Position numbers and translations under genes: made by a program. A stretch of DNA of 64,000 bases from Actinoallomurus soli (GTDB taxonomy: Bacteria; Actinomycetota; Actinomycetes; Streptosporangiales; Streptosporangiaceae), in assembly GCF_024055715.1 (NCBI RefSeq), contig NZ_JAMXMV010000007.1:124001-188000 (forward strand). The letters are read 5' to 3'. Below are positions 1 through 9,504 of the stretch, piece by piece; within the stretch, counting starts at the first letter, position 1, and every line of letters starts with the position of its first letter. The notes below the pieces were generated by a model that did not search any database, was not told the DNA's origin, and was given only the letters and a program-made list of their open reading frames with translations.

Positions 1-589
1 CGTGCCGGGCCGCCGAGGCGAAGATCGCCCGTGACCACGCCCCGCCGGGCGAGCGGAAGAACCTCGGGGCGACGCCGGTCGCGTCGGCGATCCGTTCGTG
101 CGCCTCGGTGATCTCCTTGTCGACCTTGTGGGACGACATCTCGGCGATCCACAGCGGGTGGTTCATCGTGTGGTTGCAGAGCTGGTGGCCCGCCTGGACG
201 ATCCGCTGCGCGAGTTTCGGGTACTGCTTCACCTGGATGCCGATCAGCGAGAACGTCGCCTTCACGTCGTGCTCGGCGAGCACGTCGAGCATCTTCGGCG
301 TCCACTCCGGATGCGGCCCGTCGTCGATGGTCAGCGCGATCGCGTTGGGCGGCGCGTCGGGGAGGATGTCGTGGATCCGGTACACGGCCTCCTTGCGGCG
401 CGGTACGGGCGTCGGCGACGGCGGCGTGGGTGTCGGCGTGGGCGACGGGCTGGTGTTCACGGGCGGGATGACGGCACGGCCCCGCGCCAGCGGGTGCCGG
501 GCACCGGCGGGCGCCCCCGTGACCCGGTCCCCGGCGAGCAGCAGTGCGGCGCTCGCGGCACCGAGGGCGAACATCCGACGACGGGTCAT
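1..589 (-). CDS. Secreted polysaccharide deacetylase (NodB/CE4 fold), 3' end cut off by the window
   Basis: N-terminal 196 residues of a CE4 carbohydrate esterase, a metal-dependent enzyme that removes N- or O-acetyl groups from cell-wall glycans or chitin-like polymers. Translation from the ATG at 589 gives MTRRRMFALG, an RR-bearing hydrophobic leader, so Sec or Tat export is likely. A Pro/Thr/Ser linker rich in TP pairs follows. The NodB domain then shows the catalytic motif TIDDGPHPEWTP, the metal motif NHTMNH (H-x3-H) and RSPGG (motif 3). The rest of the domain lies off the left edge. The neighbour at 811 is divergent. The 221-bp gap between them holds the iron box of that neighbour, so co-control by iron is possible but unproven. 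Confidence 0.9.
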   Translation of the reverse strand, partial: MTRRRMFALGAASAALLLAGDRVTGAPAGARHPLARGRAVIPPVNTSPSPTPTPTPPSPTPVPRRKEAVYRIHDILPDAPPNAIALTIDDGPHPEWTPKMLDVLAEHDVKATFSLIGIQVKQYPKLAQRIVQAGHQLCNHTMNHPLWIAEMSSHKVDKEITEAHERIADATGVAPRFFRSPGGAWSRAIFASAARH

Positions 590-761
590 CACGTCCCGAA
601 ACTCCACATGTCGAACGCTATGCCGTAACGGCCGTCGGCGGATGTAATTGATCGGATCGAAACAAGGAGCCGGTACCGGGAACGTGACCGATTCAACATT
701 AAATCGGCTTCTGAGTGACATTCCGGGCTTGCGATCGCGGACCCACTCCCCCAAACTCGGG

Positions 762-780
762 TTAGGTTAGGTTTGCCTAA
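762..780 (+). promoter_or_regulatory. Iron box (DtxR/IdeR/DmdR-type operator)
   Basis: TTAGGTTAGGTTTGCCTAA matches the 19-bp actinobacterial iron-box consensus TTAGGTTAGGCTAACCTAA at 16 of 19 positions. It lies 30 bp before the start of the iron permease at 811. The inferred effect is repression by Fe(II)-bound DtxR-family protein when iron is plentiful. Confidence 0.85.
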
Positions 781-810
781 GACCCCCGGTCGTCCGAAGG
801 AGCGCGTCCC

Positions 811-1671
811 TTGTTGCTCGGCAACTTCCTCATCGGCCTGCGCGAGGGGCTGGAAGCCTCACTCGTCGTCAGCATCCTCATCGCGTACCTGGTCAAGTCG
901 GGCAACCGCCGGGCACTCGTTCCCGTCTGGACCGGCATCGGCGCCGCCATCGCCCTCAGCGTCGCGTTCTGCGTGGTGCTGAGCGTCGCCTCGGGCGAGA
1001 TGCAGTTCAAGACGCAGGAGACCTTCGGCGGGTTCCTGTCGATCCTCGCGGTCTGCCTGGTGACGTGGATGGTGTTCTGGATGCGCCGGGCCGCGCGGTC
1101 CATGAAGGCCGAGCTCGAGGGCAAGCTGGAGGGCGCGCTGTCCCTGGGGACCGGCGCCCTGTTCGCCGTGGCGATCCTCGCGGTCGGGCGGGAGGGGCTG
1201 GAGACGGCCCTGTTCCTGTGGACCAACATCAACGCCGCCCAGGACAGCAGCGCCCAGCCGATCGCCGGCGCCGTGCTCGGCCTGCTCACCGCCGCCCTGC
1301 TGGGCTACCTGCTCTACCGGGGCGGACTCCGGCTCAACCTCAAGCGCTTCTTCACGATCACCGGCGCGGCGCTGATCGTGGTGGCAGCCGGGGTGTTCGG
1401 CTACGGCTTCCACGACCTGCAGGAGGCCGACATCCTGCCGGGCCTCAACTCCTGGGCGTTCCAGCCGCATACCTGGTTCGACGGCATGGGCAGCGCGGGC
1501 CAGTGGCTGCAGACCGCCCTCCAGGGCGTCTTCAACCTGACGCCTCAGGTGACCAAGGTCCAGGCCGTGATGTGGGTCCTCTACCTGGTGCCGGTCATGT
1601 TCTTCTTCCTGCGCCCGGCCAAGCCCGCCGCTCCCAAGCCGGAGCGGCAGACCGCCCCGGCGCGCGGCTGA
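811..1671 (+). CDS. efeU: FTR1-family iron permease (EfeU-like), orphan
   Basis: Integral membrane iron importer of the FTR1/OFeT family, 286 aa, with about seven hydrophobic segments. Both signature REGLE motifs that carry the iron-conducting Glu residues are present, at residues 11-15 and 127-131. The TTG start at 811 is preceded by AAGGAG at 797-802 (8-nt spacing) and leaves the first REGLE near the N-terminus as expected. EfeU normally works with the periplasmic EfeO and the peroxidase EfeB in an efeUOB operon. Neither is present here, because the next gene is a thiolase after a 129-bp gap. The iron box at 762-780 implies induction under iron limitation. Confidence 0.9.
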   Translation: MLLGNFLIGLREGLEASLVVSILIAYLVKSGNRRALVPVWTGIGAAIALSVAFCVVLSVASGEMQFKTQETFGGFLSILAVCLVTWMVFWMRRAARSMKAELEGKLEGALSLGTGALFAVAILAVGREGLETALFLWTNINAAQDSSAQPIAGAVLGLLTAALLGYLLYRGGLRLNLKRFFTITGAALIVVAAGVFGYGFHDLQEADILPGLNSWAFQPHTWFDGMGSAGQWLQTALQGVFNLTPQVTKVQAVMWVLYLVPVMFFFLRPAKPAAPKPERQTAPARG

Positions 1672-1800
1672 TCGCCGGCGGTACGCGCACGGACCCCTGG
1701 TGGCAGGGCCCGGGTTACCCGTCAGTCGTTACCGACGAGTAACGTAGGGGTAGGAGTACTCAGGAGTGCTCCGCAGGCTCTGTCAGAAGGAGAACCGACC

Positions 1801-2972
<1,172 letters not shown>

Positions 2973-2985
<13 letters not shown>

Positions 2986-3069
2986 CGCAGCGAGCGCAGC
3001 GGTCCGCCGCCCACCGGTCGCAGGCCGTCCCCGCGGCGGCCCGCGGAGCGAGTGAGGAGCGCGAGCGAC
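2973..3069. repeat. fadA-fadB spacer with GGAGCGAGTG-type repeats
   Basis: The end of fadA and the following gap contain GGAGCGAGTG twice (2973-2982 and 3045-3054), together with related GCGAGCGCAGC and GCGCGAGCGA blocks. It looks like the GAGCGA-rich intergenic repeat common in actinomycete genomes. No hairpin strong enough to end transcription is evident, so fadA and fadB may still be co-transcribed. Confidence 0.4.
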
Positions 3070-3106
3070 CCATGAACAGGGAGAACCCGAACTTCGAGGG
3101 GGGCAA

Positions 3107-5197
3107 GTGACCACGGTGCAGACGTGGCGTTCGCTGCTGGACGCCGGGAACGTCGACCACGACGAGGTCGTGACGCACGCGCGCGTACGCGACGTCGAGC
3201 TGCCGTACGGCGCGGGCACGATGGCGCTGATCACGCTCGACAACGGGTTCGACCACACCAAGCCGAACACCTTCGGCCCGCGCGGCCTGCTGGAGCTGAA
3301 CGACGCCCTCGACCAGGTCGCGACGCGCGACGACCTCGTGGCCGTCGGCGTGACCGGCAAGCCGTTCATCTTCGCGGTCGGCGCGGACCTCAAGGGCGTG
3401 CAGGCCCTGGAGGGCCGCGAGCAGGCCGAGCTCGTGGCCCGGCTGGGCCACGACGTGTTCCGGCGCCTCGGCGAGCTGAACGTCCCCTCGTTCGCGTTCG
3501 TGGGCGGCGCGGCGATGGGCGGCGGCGTCGAGGTGGCGTTGCACTGCACGTACCGCACGATCTCCTCCGGCGTGCCCGCTCTGGCGCTGCCCGAGTGCTT
3601 CCTCGGCCTGGTGCCCGGCTGGGGCGGGACGTATCTGCTCCCCCGGCTGATCGGCGCGGAGAAGGCCCTCAAGGTCATCATCGAGAACCCGCTGAACCAG
3701 AACAAGATGCTCCGCGGCCCCCAGGCGTACGACCTGGGCATCGCGGACGTGATGTTCGAGCCGGCCGACTTCCTGGAGGAGTCGCTGCGCTGGGCCGCCC
3801 GCGTGCTGACCGGCGAGGTGACGGTCGAGCGCGCCGAGGTCGACACTGGCAAGGCGTGGGACGACGCGGTCGCGCAGGCCCGGTGGTTCGCCGAGGGCAA
3901 GCTGCACGGCGCGGCCCCGGCGCCGCTGCGGGCGCTGGACCTCGTCGCGGCGACCAAGGACCGGAGCCGCGATGAGGGCTTCGCCGCCGAGGACGAGGCC
4001 CTCGCCGACCTCATCATGAGCCCGGAGCTGCGCTCCGGCCTGTACGCCTTCGACCTGGTGCAGAAGCGCGCCAAGCGACCCGCCGGCGCGCCCGACAAGT
4101 CCCTCGCGCGGCCGGTGACGAAGGTCGGCGTGGTCGGCGCCGGGCTGATGGCCTCGCAGTTGGCGCTGCTGTTCGCCCGGCGGCTCAACGTCCCGGTCGT
4201 GCTCACCGACCTGGACCAGGAGCGTCTCGACAAGGGCGTCGGCTACGTCCACGGCGAGGTCGACAAGCTCCTCGGCAAGGGCCGGATCTCGGCGGACACG
4301 GCGTCGCGGCTCAAGGGCCTGGTCACCGGCTCGCTGACCAAGGACGCGTTCGCCGACGCGGACTTCGTCATCGAGGCCGTGTTCGAGGAGATGGGCGTCA
4401 AGCAGAAGGTCTTCGCCGAGGTCGAGGCGGTCGTCTCGCCCGAGTGCGTGCTGGCCACCAACACCTCCTCGCTCTCGGTGACCGAGATGGCCGCCAAGCT
4501 GAAGCACCCCGAACGGGTCGTCGGATTCCACTTCTTCAACCCGGTCGCCGTCCTGCCGCTGCTGGAGATCGTCCGCGGCGAGCGGACCGACGACGCGGCG
4601 CTGGCCACGGCGTTCGCCACCGGCAAGGCGCTGAAGAAGTCCTGCGTGCTGGTCAAGGACGCGCCCGCGTTCGTGGTCAACCGCATCCTGCTGCGGCTGC
4701 AGGCGGAGATCCTCAAGACCGTGGAGGAGGGCACGCCGATCGAGGTGGTCGAGCGCTCCACCAACCCGCTCGGCCTGCCGATGTCGCCGTTCGTGCTGAT
4801 GGGGCTCGTCGGCCCGGCGATCGCGCTGCACGTCGGCGAGACGCTGCACGCGGCGTTCCCCGAGCGGTTCCCGCTGTCGGCGGGCCTGGCCAAGCTGGTC
4901 GCGGCGGGCAAGCCCGGCGTCTACCGGCCGGACTTCACCTTCGACCCCGAGGCCGTGGCGCTGTTCGAGGGCGGCACGTCGCCGTCCACGGAGGAGCAGG
5001 TCATCGCCCGGGCCCTCGACGGGCTCGCCGAGGAGATCAGGATCATGCTGGACGAGGGCGTCGTCGCCGCGCCCGAGGACATCGACCTGTGCCTGATCCT
5101 GGGCGCGGGCTGGCCGTTCCACCTGGGCGGCATCACGCCGTACCTCGACCGCACCGGTATCGCGGAGAAGGTCAACGGAGTTCGCTTCCACTCCTGA
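3107..5197 (+). CDS. fadB: Multifunctional enoyl-CoA hydratase / 3-hydroxyacyl-CoA dehydrogenase (FAO alpha subunit)
   Basis: Hydrates enoyl-CoA and oxidises the L-3-hydroxyacyl-CoA with NAD+, feeding the upstream thiolase. It has 696 aa. The N-terminal crotonase domain (about residues 15-300) carries Glu142 in GGGVEVALH and Glu163 in LPECFLG, matching the two catalytic Glu of E. coli FadB (E119, E139). The dehydrogenase part begins with the Rossmann motif VGVVGAGLMA near residue 341 and has the catalytic His475 in GFHFFNP. C-terminal 3HCDH domains follow. The GTG at 3107 has a GAGGGGGG ribosome site at 3096-3103. It overlaps by GTGA the stop of a 12-codon reading frame starting at 3072, which could be a coupling leader or chance. 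A perfect hairpin follows the stop. Confidence 0.95.
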   Translation: MTTVQTWRSLLDAGNVDHDEVVTHARVRDVELPYGAGTMALITLDNGFDHTKPNTFGPRGLLELNDALDQVATRDDLVAVGVTGKPFIFAVGADLKGVQALEGREQAELVARLGHDVFRRLGELNVPSFAFVGGAAMGGGVEVALHCTYRTISSGVPALALPECFLGLVPGWGGTYLLPRLIGAEKALKVIIENPLNQNKMLRGPQAYDLGIADVMFEPADFLEESLRWAARVLTGEVTVERAEVDTGKAWDDAVAQARWFAEGKLHGAAPAPLRALDLVAATKDRSRDEGFAAEDEALADLIMSPELRSGLYAFDLVQKRAKRPAGAPDKSLARPVTKVGVVGAGLMASQLALLFARRLNVPVVLTDLDQERLDKGVGYVHGEVDKLLGKGRISADTASRLKGLVTGSLTKDAFADADFVIEAVFEEMGVKQKVFAEVEAVVSPECVLATNTSSLSVTEMAAKLKHPERVVGFHFFNPVAVLPLLEIVRGERTDDAALATAFATGKALKKSCVLVKDAPAFVVNRILLRLQAEILKTVEEGTPIEVVERSTNPLGLPMSPFVLMGLVGPAIALHVGETLHAAFPERFPLSAGLAKLVAAGKPGVYRPDFTFDPEAVALFEGGTSPSTEEQVIARALDGLAEEIRIMLDEGVVAAPEDIDLCLILGAGWPFHLGGITPYLDRTGIAEKVNGVRFHS

Positions 5198-5213
5198 CGC
5201 CTCGATCCGCCAC

Positions 5214-5244
5214 GGGCGCCCCGGCACACCGTGCCGGGGCGCCC
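5214..5244 (+). terminator. Strong hairpin terminator after fadB
   Basis: A perfect 14-bp stem (left arm 5214-5227, right arm 5231-5244) with a 3-nt loop, 16 bp after the fadB stop. There is no T-tract, as is common for actinomycete terminators. Confidence 0.85.
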
Positions 5245-5284
5245 GCGCGTGCGCCATCCCCGGCGCGTCGGCAGAATCGGGCCC

Positions 5285-6529
5285 ATGGAGGTCTTCCGAT
5301 GCGCGGCCTGTGGCACGATCCTCAGTTCGCCTCTGCAGCGGGTCGCCTTTCCTCACCGCGAGACGCGGCCGCCCGGACACGACGTCCACCGCCCGGCCCG
5401 GATGACGTACGGCACCTACGCGATCGATCCGGAGCCGTTCCACTACGCCGTGGAGGAGGTCCTCGACGGCGCAGGGAACCTGATCGGCCGGAGGTGGCCG
5501 CCCGCTCCGCGGAACACCTACGTGCTGGCGCCCGGGAACACGCGCAACACGCGGTTGATCATCGAGCGGTGCCACACCGGATGCTGGGCCCTGGACGGAG
5601 GCGGTGGCCCGAACCTGGCCTGTGACGGCTGTGCGGCACCGGTGGCGACGCGGATCGACGACTGCGGACGCTGGCTGGAGGTACGGCTCGAGCCGGCGGC
5701 GGTCACCGTCGGCACTACGTCCGACGGGGTCGCCGAGGGCCGGGACCCGTTCCCGTGGGAGACCGCCGAGGAGGATCGGCTCGGCGTCGCCCCCTCGCCT
5801 GAACCGGACGCCACGCTGCCGGACTGGCTGTGGTTCCAGACCCTGGCGTCGTGTGCGGCGCGGATCCTCGTCGCCGCGGACGGGGAGCAAGTCTTCGTGA
5901 TCGAAGGCGCCGGCGACCTGATCCACGACCTGCTGTCGACCGTGCTGCGGGGCACGTCGCTGGCCGGGATCCCCCGTCGTCTGCCCGCCCCCGCACCCGT
6001 CGCCTCCGGGGCACCGCGCGTGGACGGCGCGGCGAACGCCCTCAGGGCCGCGTTGCCGGCCGGTGGGCGGCCGGTCGCCGTCTGCGACCTCGCGGGTCCG
6101 GGCCGGCCTTTCACCGACGTCCGCGGGCTCCTCGGCGTACGGCCCGGCGATCCCCTGCCCGGCGGCCTGCGGTTCATCGCGGTGGTCCCCGTCCCGGGCT
6201 CGGGTCCCCGGCACCGGTCCGAGACGAGGCGGTGGACGCGGGACCTTCCCTCGCCGGCGGTACGGAGCGTCGGTCTCGACGTCAGAATCTGGTCCTACCT
6301 GGTTCACGACCAGACCCAGACCGTTCGATCGCTGTCCCGTACCCGATGGGGTCACCGGGGGCTCGCCGCCGCCGTGCACCGGGAGGAGGATCTCCCGTCG
6401 CGTGACCTCCCGCCGGAGGCCCGGTCGTCGATCGGTCCGTGGGAGTTCGCGGAGCAGCTCGACCGGCTGCCCGGACCGCGTGGTCCCCGGCTGCGCGCGC
6501 TGGCCCGGGAGCTCCGCGGCGGCTCGTGA
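5285..6529 (+). CDS. Conserved actinobacterial protein with zinc-ribbon-like cysteines, function unknown
   Basis: 414 aa from the ATG at 5285, which begins MEVFRCAACGTIL. An in-frame GTG at 5231 falls inside the fadB terminator hairpin and is unlikely as a start. CxxC occurs at residues 6-9. A second cluster (CHTGCWALDG, then LACDGC and RIDDC) suggests a bipartite zinc site in the first 150 residues. The remainder is soluble with no signal peptide or membrane segment. I recognise it as a family of uncharacterised Streptomyces/Actinomadura proteins with the same N-terminus and GPNLAC/ATRIDDC signature, and no function is known to me. It stands alone and converges on fprA 16 bp downstream. Confidence 0.75.
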   Translation: MEVFRCAACGTILSSPLQRVAFPHRETRPPGHDVHRPARMTYGTYAIDPEPFHYAVEEVLDGAGNLIGRRWPPAPRNTYVLAPGNTRNTRLIIERCHTGCWALDGGGGPNLACDGCAAPVATRIDDCGRWLEVRLEPAAVTVGTTSDGVAEGRDPFPWETAEEDRLGVAPSPEPDATLPDWLWFQTLASCAARILVAADGEQVFVIEGAGDLIHDLLSTVLRGTSLAGIPRRLPAPAPVASGAPRVDGAANALRAALPAGGRPVAVCDLAGPGRPFTDVRGLLGVRPGDPLPGGLRFIAVVPVPGSGPRHRSETRRWTRDLPSPAVRSVGLDVRIWSYLVHDQTQTVRSLSRTRWGHRGLAAAVHREEDLPSRDLPPEARSSIGPWEFAEQLDRLPGPRGPRLRALARELRGGS

Positions 6530-6545
6530 AGGCGGCCGGCCGGGG

Positions 6546-7901
6546 TCAGGGCGTGTGCGTGCCGCAGGCGTGGCGGAGGGCGTCCCAGCCGGCGAGCTTG
6601 ACCCGCTCCCCGCGGGCGAGCGTACGGGCCAGCTCGATCTCCTCGGCGTCGATGCGGAGCCAGTCGTCGTACGTCACCGCGCGGACGTTGCGCGCCTCCA
6701 GCAGCCCCTCGATCGACGGGTGCTCGCGGGCCCGGCCGCCCAGGTCGGCGAGCAGGGCGCGGACCGTCTCGGCGGCGTCGGCCTTGTTCGTGCCGATCAC
6801 CCCGGTGGGTCCGCGCTTGAGCCAGCCGGCGACGTACTCCCCCGGCATCGGCGCGCCGTCCTCGCCGAGCACCCGCCCGGACTCGTTCGGCACGACGTAC
6901 GCCCGCGGATCGAACGGCACGCCGGTCAGCGGAACGCTCTGGTAGCCGACCGAGCGCAGCACCATCCCGACCGGCAGCGTCTCGTACGCGCCGGTGCCGA
7001 CGACCCGGCCCTCGGCGTTCAGCGTGGTGCGCTCCAGGCGCAGGCCCTCGACCCGGTCGGTGCCGAGGATCTCCACGGGCCGCAGCCAGAACCGCAGGTC
7101 GAGCCGGCGCGCCCGGCCCTCAAGCGGGCGCCCGACCCAGTCGCGCATGACGGTGACGTTGCCGCGCACGTGCCGGTCGGACTCGGCGAGCGCGGCGCTC
7201 GCCGGGTCGAGCTCCAGGTCCTCAGGCCGCACGTGGACCTCGGTGTACGGCAGCGCGCCCAGCTCACGCAGCTCCTTCGTGGTGAACTTGGCCTGCGCCG
7301 GACCGCGCCTGCCGATCATGTGGATGTGGCGTACGGCGCTGCCGCCGAGCAGGTCGAGCACCGGCTCGGGCACGTCGGTGGCGCGCAGTTCGTCCGCGGT
7401 CTTGGCGAGGATCCGCGCGACGTCGACGGCGACGTTGCCGACCCCGATGACCGCGACCTCGTCGGCGGACAGGTCGACGTCGAGGCCGGCGGCGTCCGGG
7501 TGACCGCAGTACCAGTTGACGAAATCGGTCGCGGCGACGCTGCCGGGCAGGTCCTCCCCCGGTACGCCGAGATGCCGGTCGACCATGGCGCCGGTCGCGT
7601 AGATCACCGCGTCGTAGCAGGCGAGCAGGTCGTCCCGCGTGACGTCGGCGCCGAACTCCACGCCGCCGAGGAAGCGCACCCCGGGGTGCTCCAGCACCCG
7701 CTGCAGGTAGCGCGCGATCGATTTGATCGACGTGTGGTCCGGCGCGACGCCGTACCGTACGAGGCCGTACGGGGTCGGGAGCCGGTCGAAGACGTCGATG
7801 AGTACGTTGCCGTCCGCCTGCTTCACCAGGGCCTCGGCGGCGTAGATGCCCGCCGGCCCGGACCCGATGACCGCCACGCGGAGCGGAGGTGTGTCCGCCA
7901 C
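6546..7901 (-). CDS. fprA: NADPH-ferredoxin/adrenodoxin-type reductase FprA
   Basis: FAD flavoprotein of the adrenodoxin-reductase family that moves electrons from NADPH to ferredoxins, for example for cytochromes P450. The FAD Rossmann motif VIGSGPAGIYAAEA lies at the N-terminus, and the NADP site VIGVGNVAVDVARIL about 150 residues later. I favour the GTG at 7901 (451 aa), which begins MADTPPLRVAVIGSG as in other actinobacterial FprA. A GTG at 7952 would add 17 residues unlike the family. Neither start has a convincing ribosome site. The upstream permease ends at 7954, so the two genes are probably co-transcribed. Confidence 0.93.
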   Translation of the reverse strand: MADTPPLRVAVIGSGPAGIYAAEALVKQADGNVLIDVFDRLPTPYGLVRYGVAPDHTSIKSIARYLQRVLEHPGVRFLGGVEFGADVTRDDLLACYDAVIYATGAMVDRHLGVPGEDLPGSVAATDFVNWYCGHPDAAGLDVDLSADEVAVIGVGNVAVDVARILAKTADELRATDVPEPVLDLLGGSAVRHIHMIGRRGPAQAKFTTKELRELGALPYTEVHVRPEDLELDPASAALAESDRHVRGNVTVMRDWVGRPLEGRARRLDLRFWLRPVEILGTDRVEGLRLERTTLNAEGRVVGTGAYETLPVGMVLRSVGYQSVPLTGVPFDPRAYVVPNESGRVLGEDGAPMPGEYVAGWLKRGPTGVIGTNKADAAETVRALLADLGGRAREHPSIEGLLEARNVRAVTYDDWLRIDAEEIELARTLARGERVKLAGWDALRHACGTHTP

Positions 7902-7953
7902 CTCGCCATTGTGCGCGCCGGAGGCGGCCGGCGTCAGGACCGGCGGGGCCACA

Positions 7954-9423
7954 TCACCGGGATTCGACCGACGGTTTACCGGCCCTGCTGTGGGCGTACC
8001 CGTACGTGAAGTAGATGGCGAAGCCGATGAGCATCCAGACGACGAAGCGGATCCACGTCTCCACGGGCAGGTTCAGCATGAGGTAGACGCAGGCCAGGAC
8101 GGCCAGGATCGGCACGAGCGGGGACGCCGGGACGCGGAACGACCGCTCCAGGTCCGGCCGGGTGCGCCGCAGAAGCACGACGCCGACCGAGACGACCACG
8201 AACGCGAACAGGGTGCCGATGTTGACCAGGTCGGCCAGGGCGGAGAGCGGGACCAGGCCGGCGATCGCCGCGACGACCACGCCGATGATGACGGTCATCC
8301 GGGCGGGCGTGCCGTACTTCGGGTGGACCTTGGCGAGCCACGGCGGGAGCAGCCCGTCCCGGCTCATCGCGAAGAACACCCGGCTCTGGCCCAGGATGAG
8401 GATCAGCACGACGGTGGTCAGGCCGGCGAGCGCGCCGACGCTGACGATCGTGGCGAACCCGGAGTGGCCGATCGCCTTGAACGCGTCCGCCAGGGGCGCG
8501 TCGACGCTCAGCTGCCGGTAGTTCTGGATGCCGACGACGACGAGGGAGACGGCGACGTACAGCGTGGTGCAGATGGCGAGCGAGGCGATGATGCCGACGG
8601 GCAGGTCGCGCTGCGGCTTCTTCGTCTCCTCGGCGGCGGTCGCGACGATGTCGAAGCCGATGAAGGCGAAGAAGACGATCGCGGCGCCCGCGAAGACGCC
8701 GGCCCAGCCGTACGTGGACGGGACGAAGCCGAAGATGACCTGGATCAGCGGGGTCTTCCCGCCGTGCGCCTCGGGCGTGGGGACGGCCTTCGGGACGAAC
8801 GGGTGGTAGTTGGCGCCCTTGATGAAGAACAGGCCCGCGACGATCACGAACAGGACCACCGCGATCTTGATCGCGACGATGACGGCGTTGACCCGTGAGG
8901 AGACCTTCACGCCGAGGACGAGGACGCCCGTCACGACCAGCACGATCAGCGCGGCCGGGATGTTGAAGGTCGCGTGTTCGCCGGCGACGGAGGAGGGCAG
9001 ATCCCAGCCGAGGTCGCTGAGGAGCGTTCTGGCGTACCCCGACCAGCCGACCGCCACGGTCGCCGCCGCCAGCGCCAGCTCCAGGACCAGGTCCCAGCCG
9101 ATGATCCAGGCGGGCAGTTCGCCGAGCGTCGCGAACGAGAACGTGTACGCGGAGCCCGCCACCGGAACGGTCGAGGCGAACTCCGCGTAGCACAGCGCGG
9201 CGAGGCCGCAGGCGATGGCCGCGGCGACGAAGGACAGCGCCACCGCGGGCCCGGACTTCTCCTTGGCGACCTCGCCGGTGAGCACGAAGATGCCGGTGCC
9301 GATGATGACCCCGACGCCGAAGACGGTCAGGTCCAGTGCGCTCAGGTCCCGACGCAGCCGGTGACCGGGCTCGTCCGTATCTCGAATGGACCGCTCAACC
9401 GATTTCGTTCGGAAGACACGCAC
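7954..9423 (-). CDS. Amino-acid permease, APC superfamily (cationic amino-acid transporter type)
   Basis: 489-aa cytoplasmic-membrane transporter with about 12 hydrophobic segments. The first segment contains VFGVGVIIGTGIFVLTG, the APC signature in which the unwound part of TM1 binds the substrate backbone. FFAFIGFDIVATAAEE lies in the sixth-segment region and is typical of the CAT/YfnA branch. The GTG at 9423 has AAAGGAG 8 nt upstream. The exact substrate cannot be told from sequence. fprA follows directly on the same strand. Confidence 0.9.
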   Translation of the reverse strand: MRVFRTKSVERSIRDTDEPGHRLRRDLSALDLTVFGVGVIIGTGIFVLTGEVAKEKSGPAVALSFVAAAIACGLAALCYAEFASTVPVAGSAYTFSFATLGELPAWIIGWDLVLELALAAATVAVGWSGYARTLLSDLGWDLPSSVAGEHATFNIPAALIVLVVTGVLVLGVKVSSRVNAVIVAIKIAVVLFVIVAGLFFIKGANYHPFVPKAVPTPEAHGGKTPLIQVIFGFVPSTYGWAGVFAGAAIVFFAFIGFDIVATAAEETKKPQRDLPVGIIASLAICTTLYVAVSLVVVGIQNYRQLSVDAPLADAFKAIGHSGFATIVSVGALAGLTTVVLILILGQSRVFFAMSRDGLLPPWLAKVHPKYGTPARMTVIIGVVVAAIAGLVPLSALADLVNIGTLFAFVVVSVGVVLLRRTRPDLERSFRVPASPLVPILAVLACVYLMLNLPVETWIRFVVWMLIGFAIYFTYGYAHSRAGKPSVESR

Positions 9424-9504
9424 CAGAGACTCCTTTGCCGCCTTTTTGGCCCTCCTCTACCCAACGTCGGAGAAAATCAACGAACCGCGTCTATCCGTCC
9501 TCGG

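Noticed and set aside
420-460. GTGGGCGTCGGCGTG-like simple repeat
   Set aside because: It encodes the Thr-Pro linker of the deacetylase (and a similar one in the kinase at 49030-49060), so it is coding low complexity and not a regulatory element.
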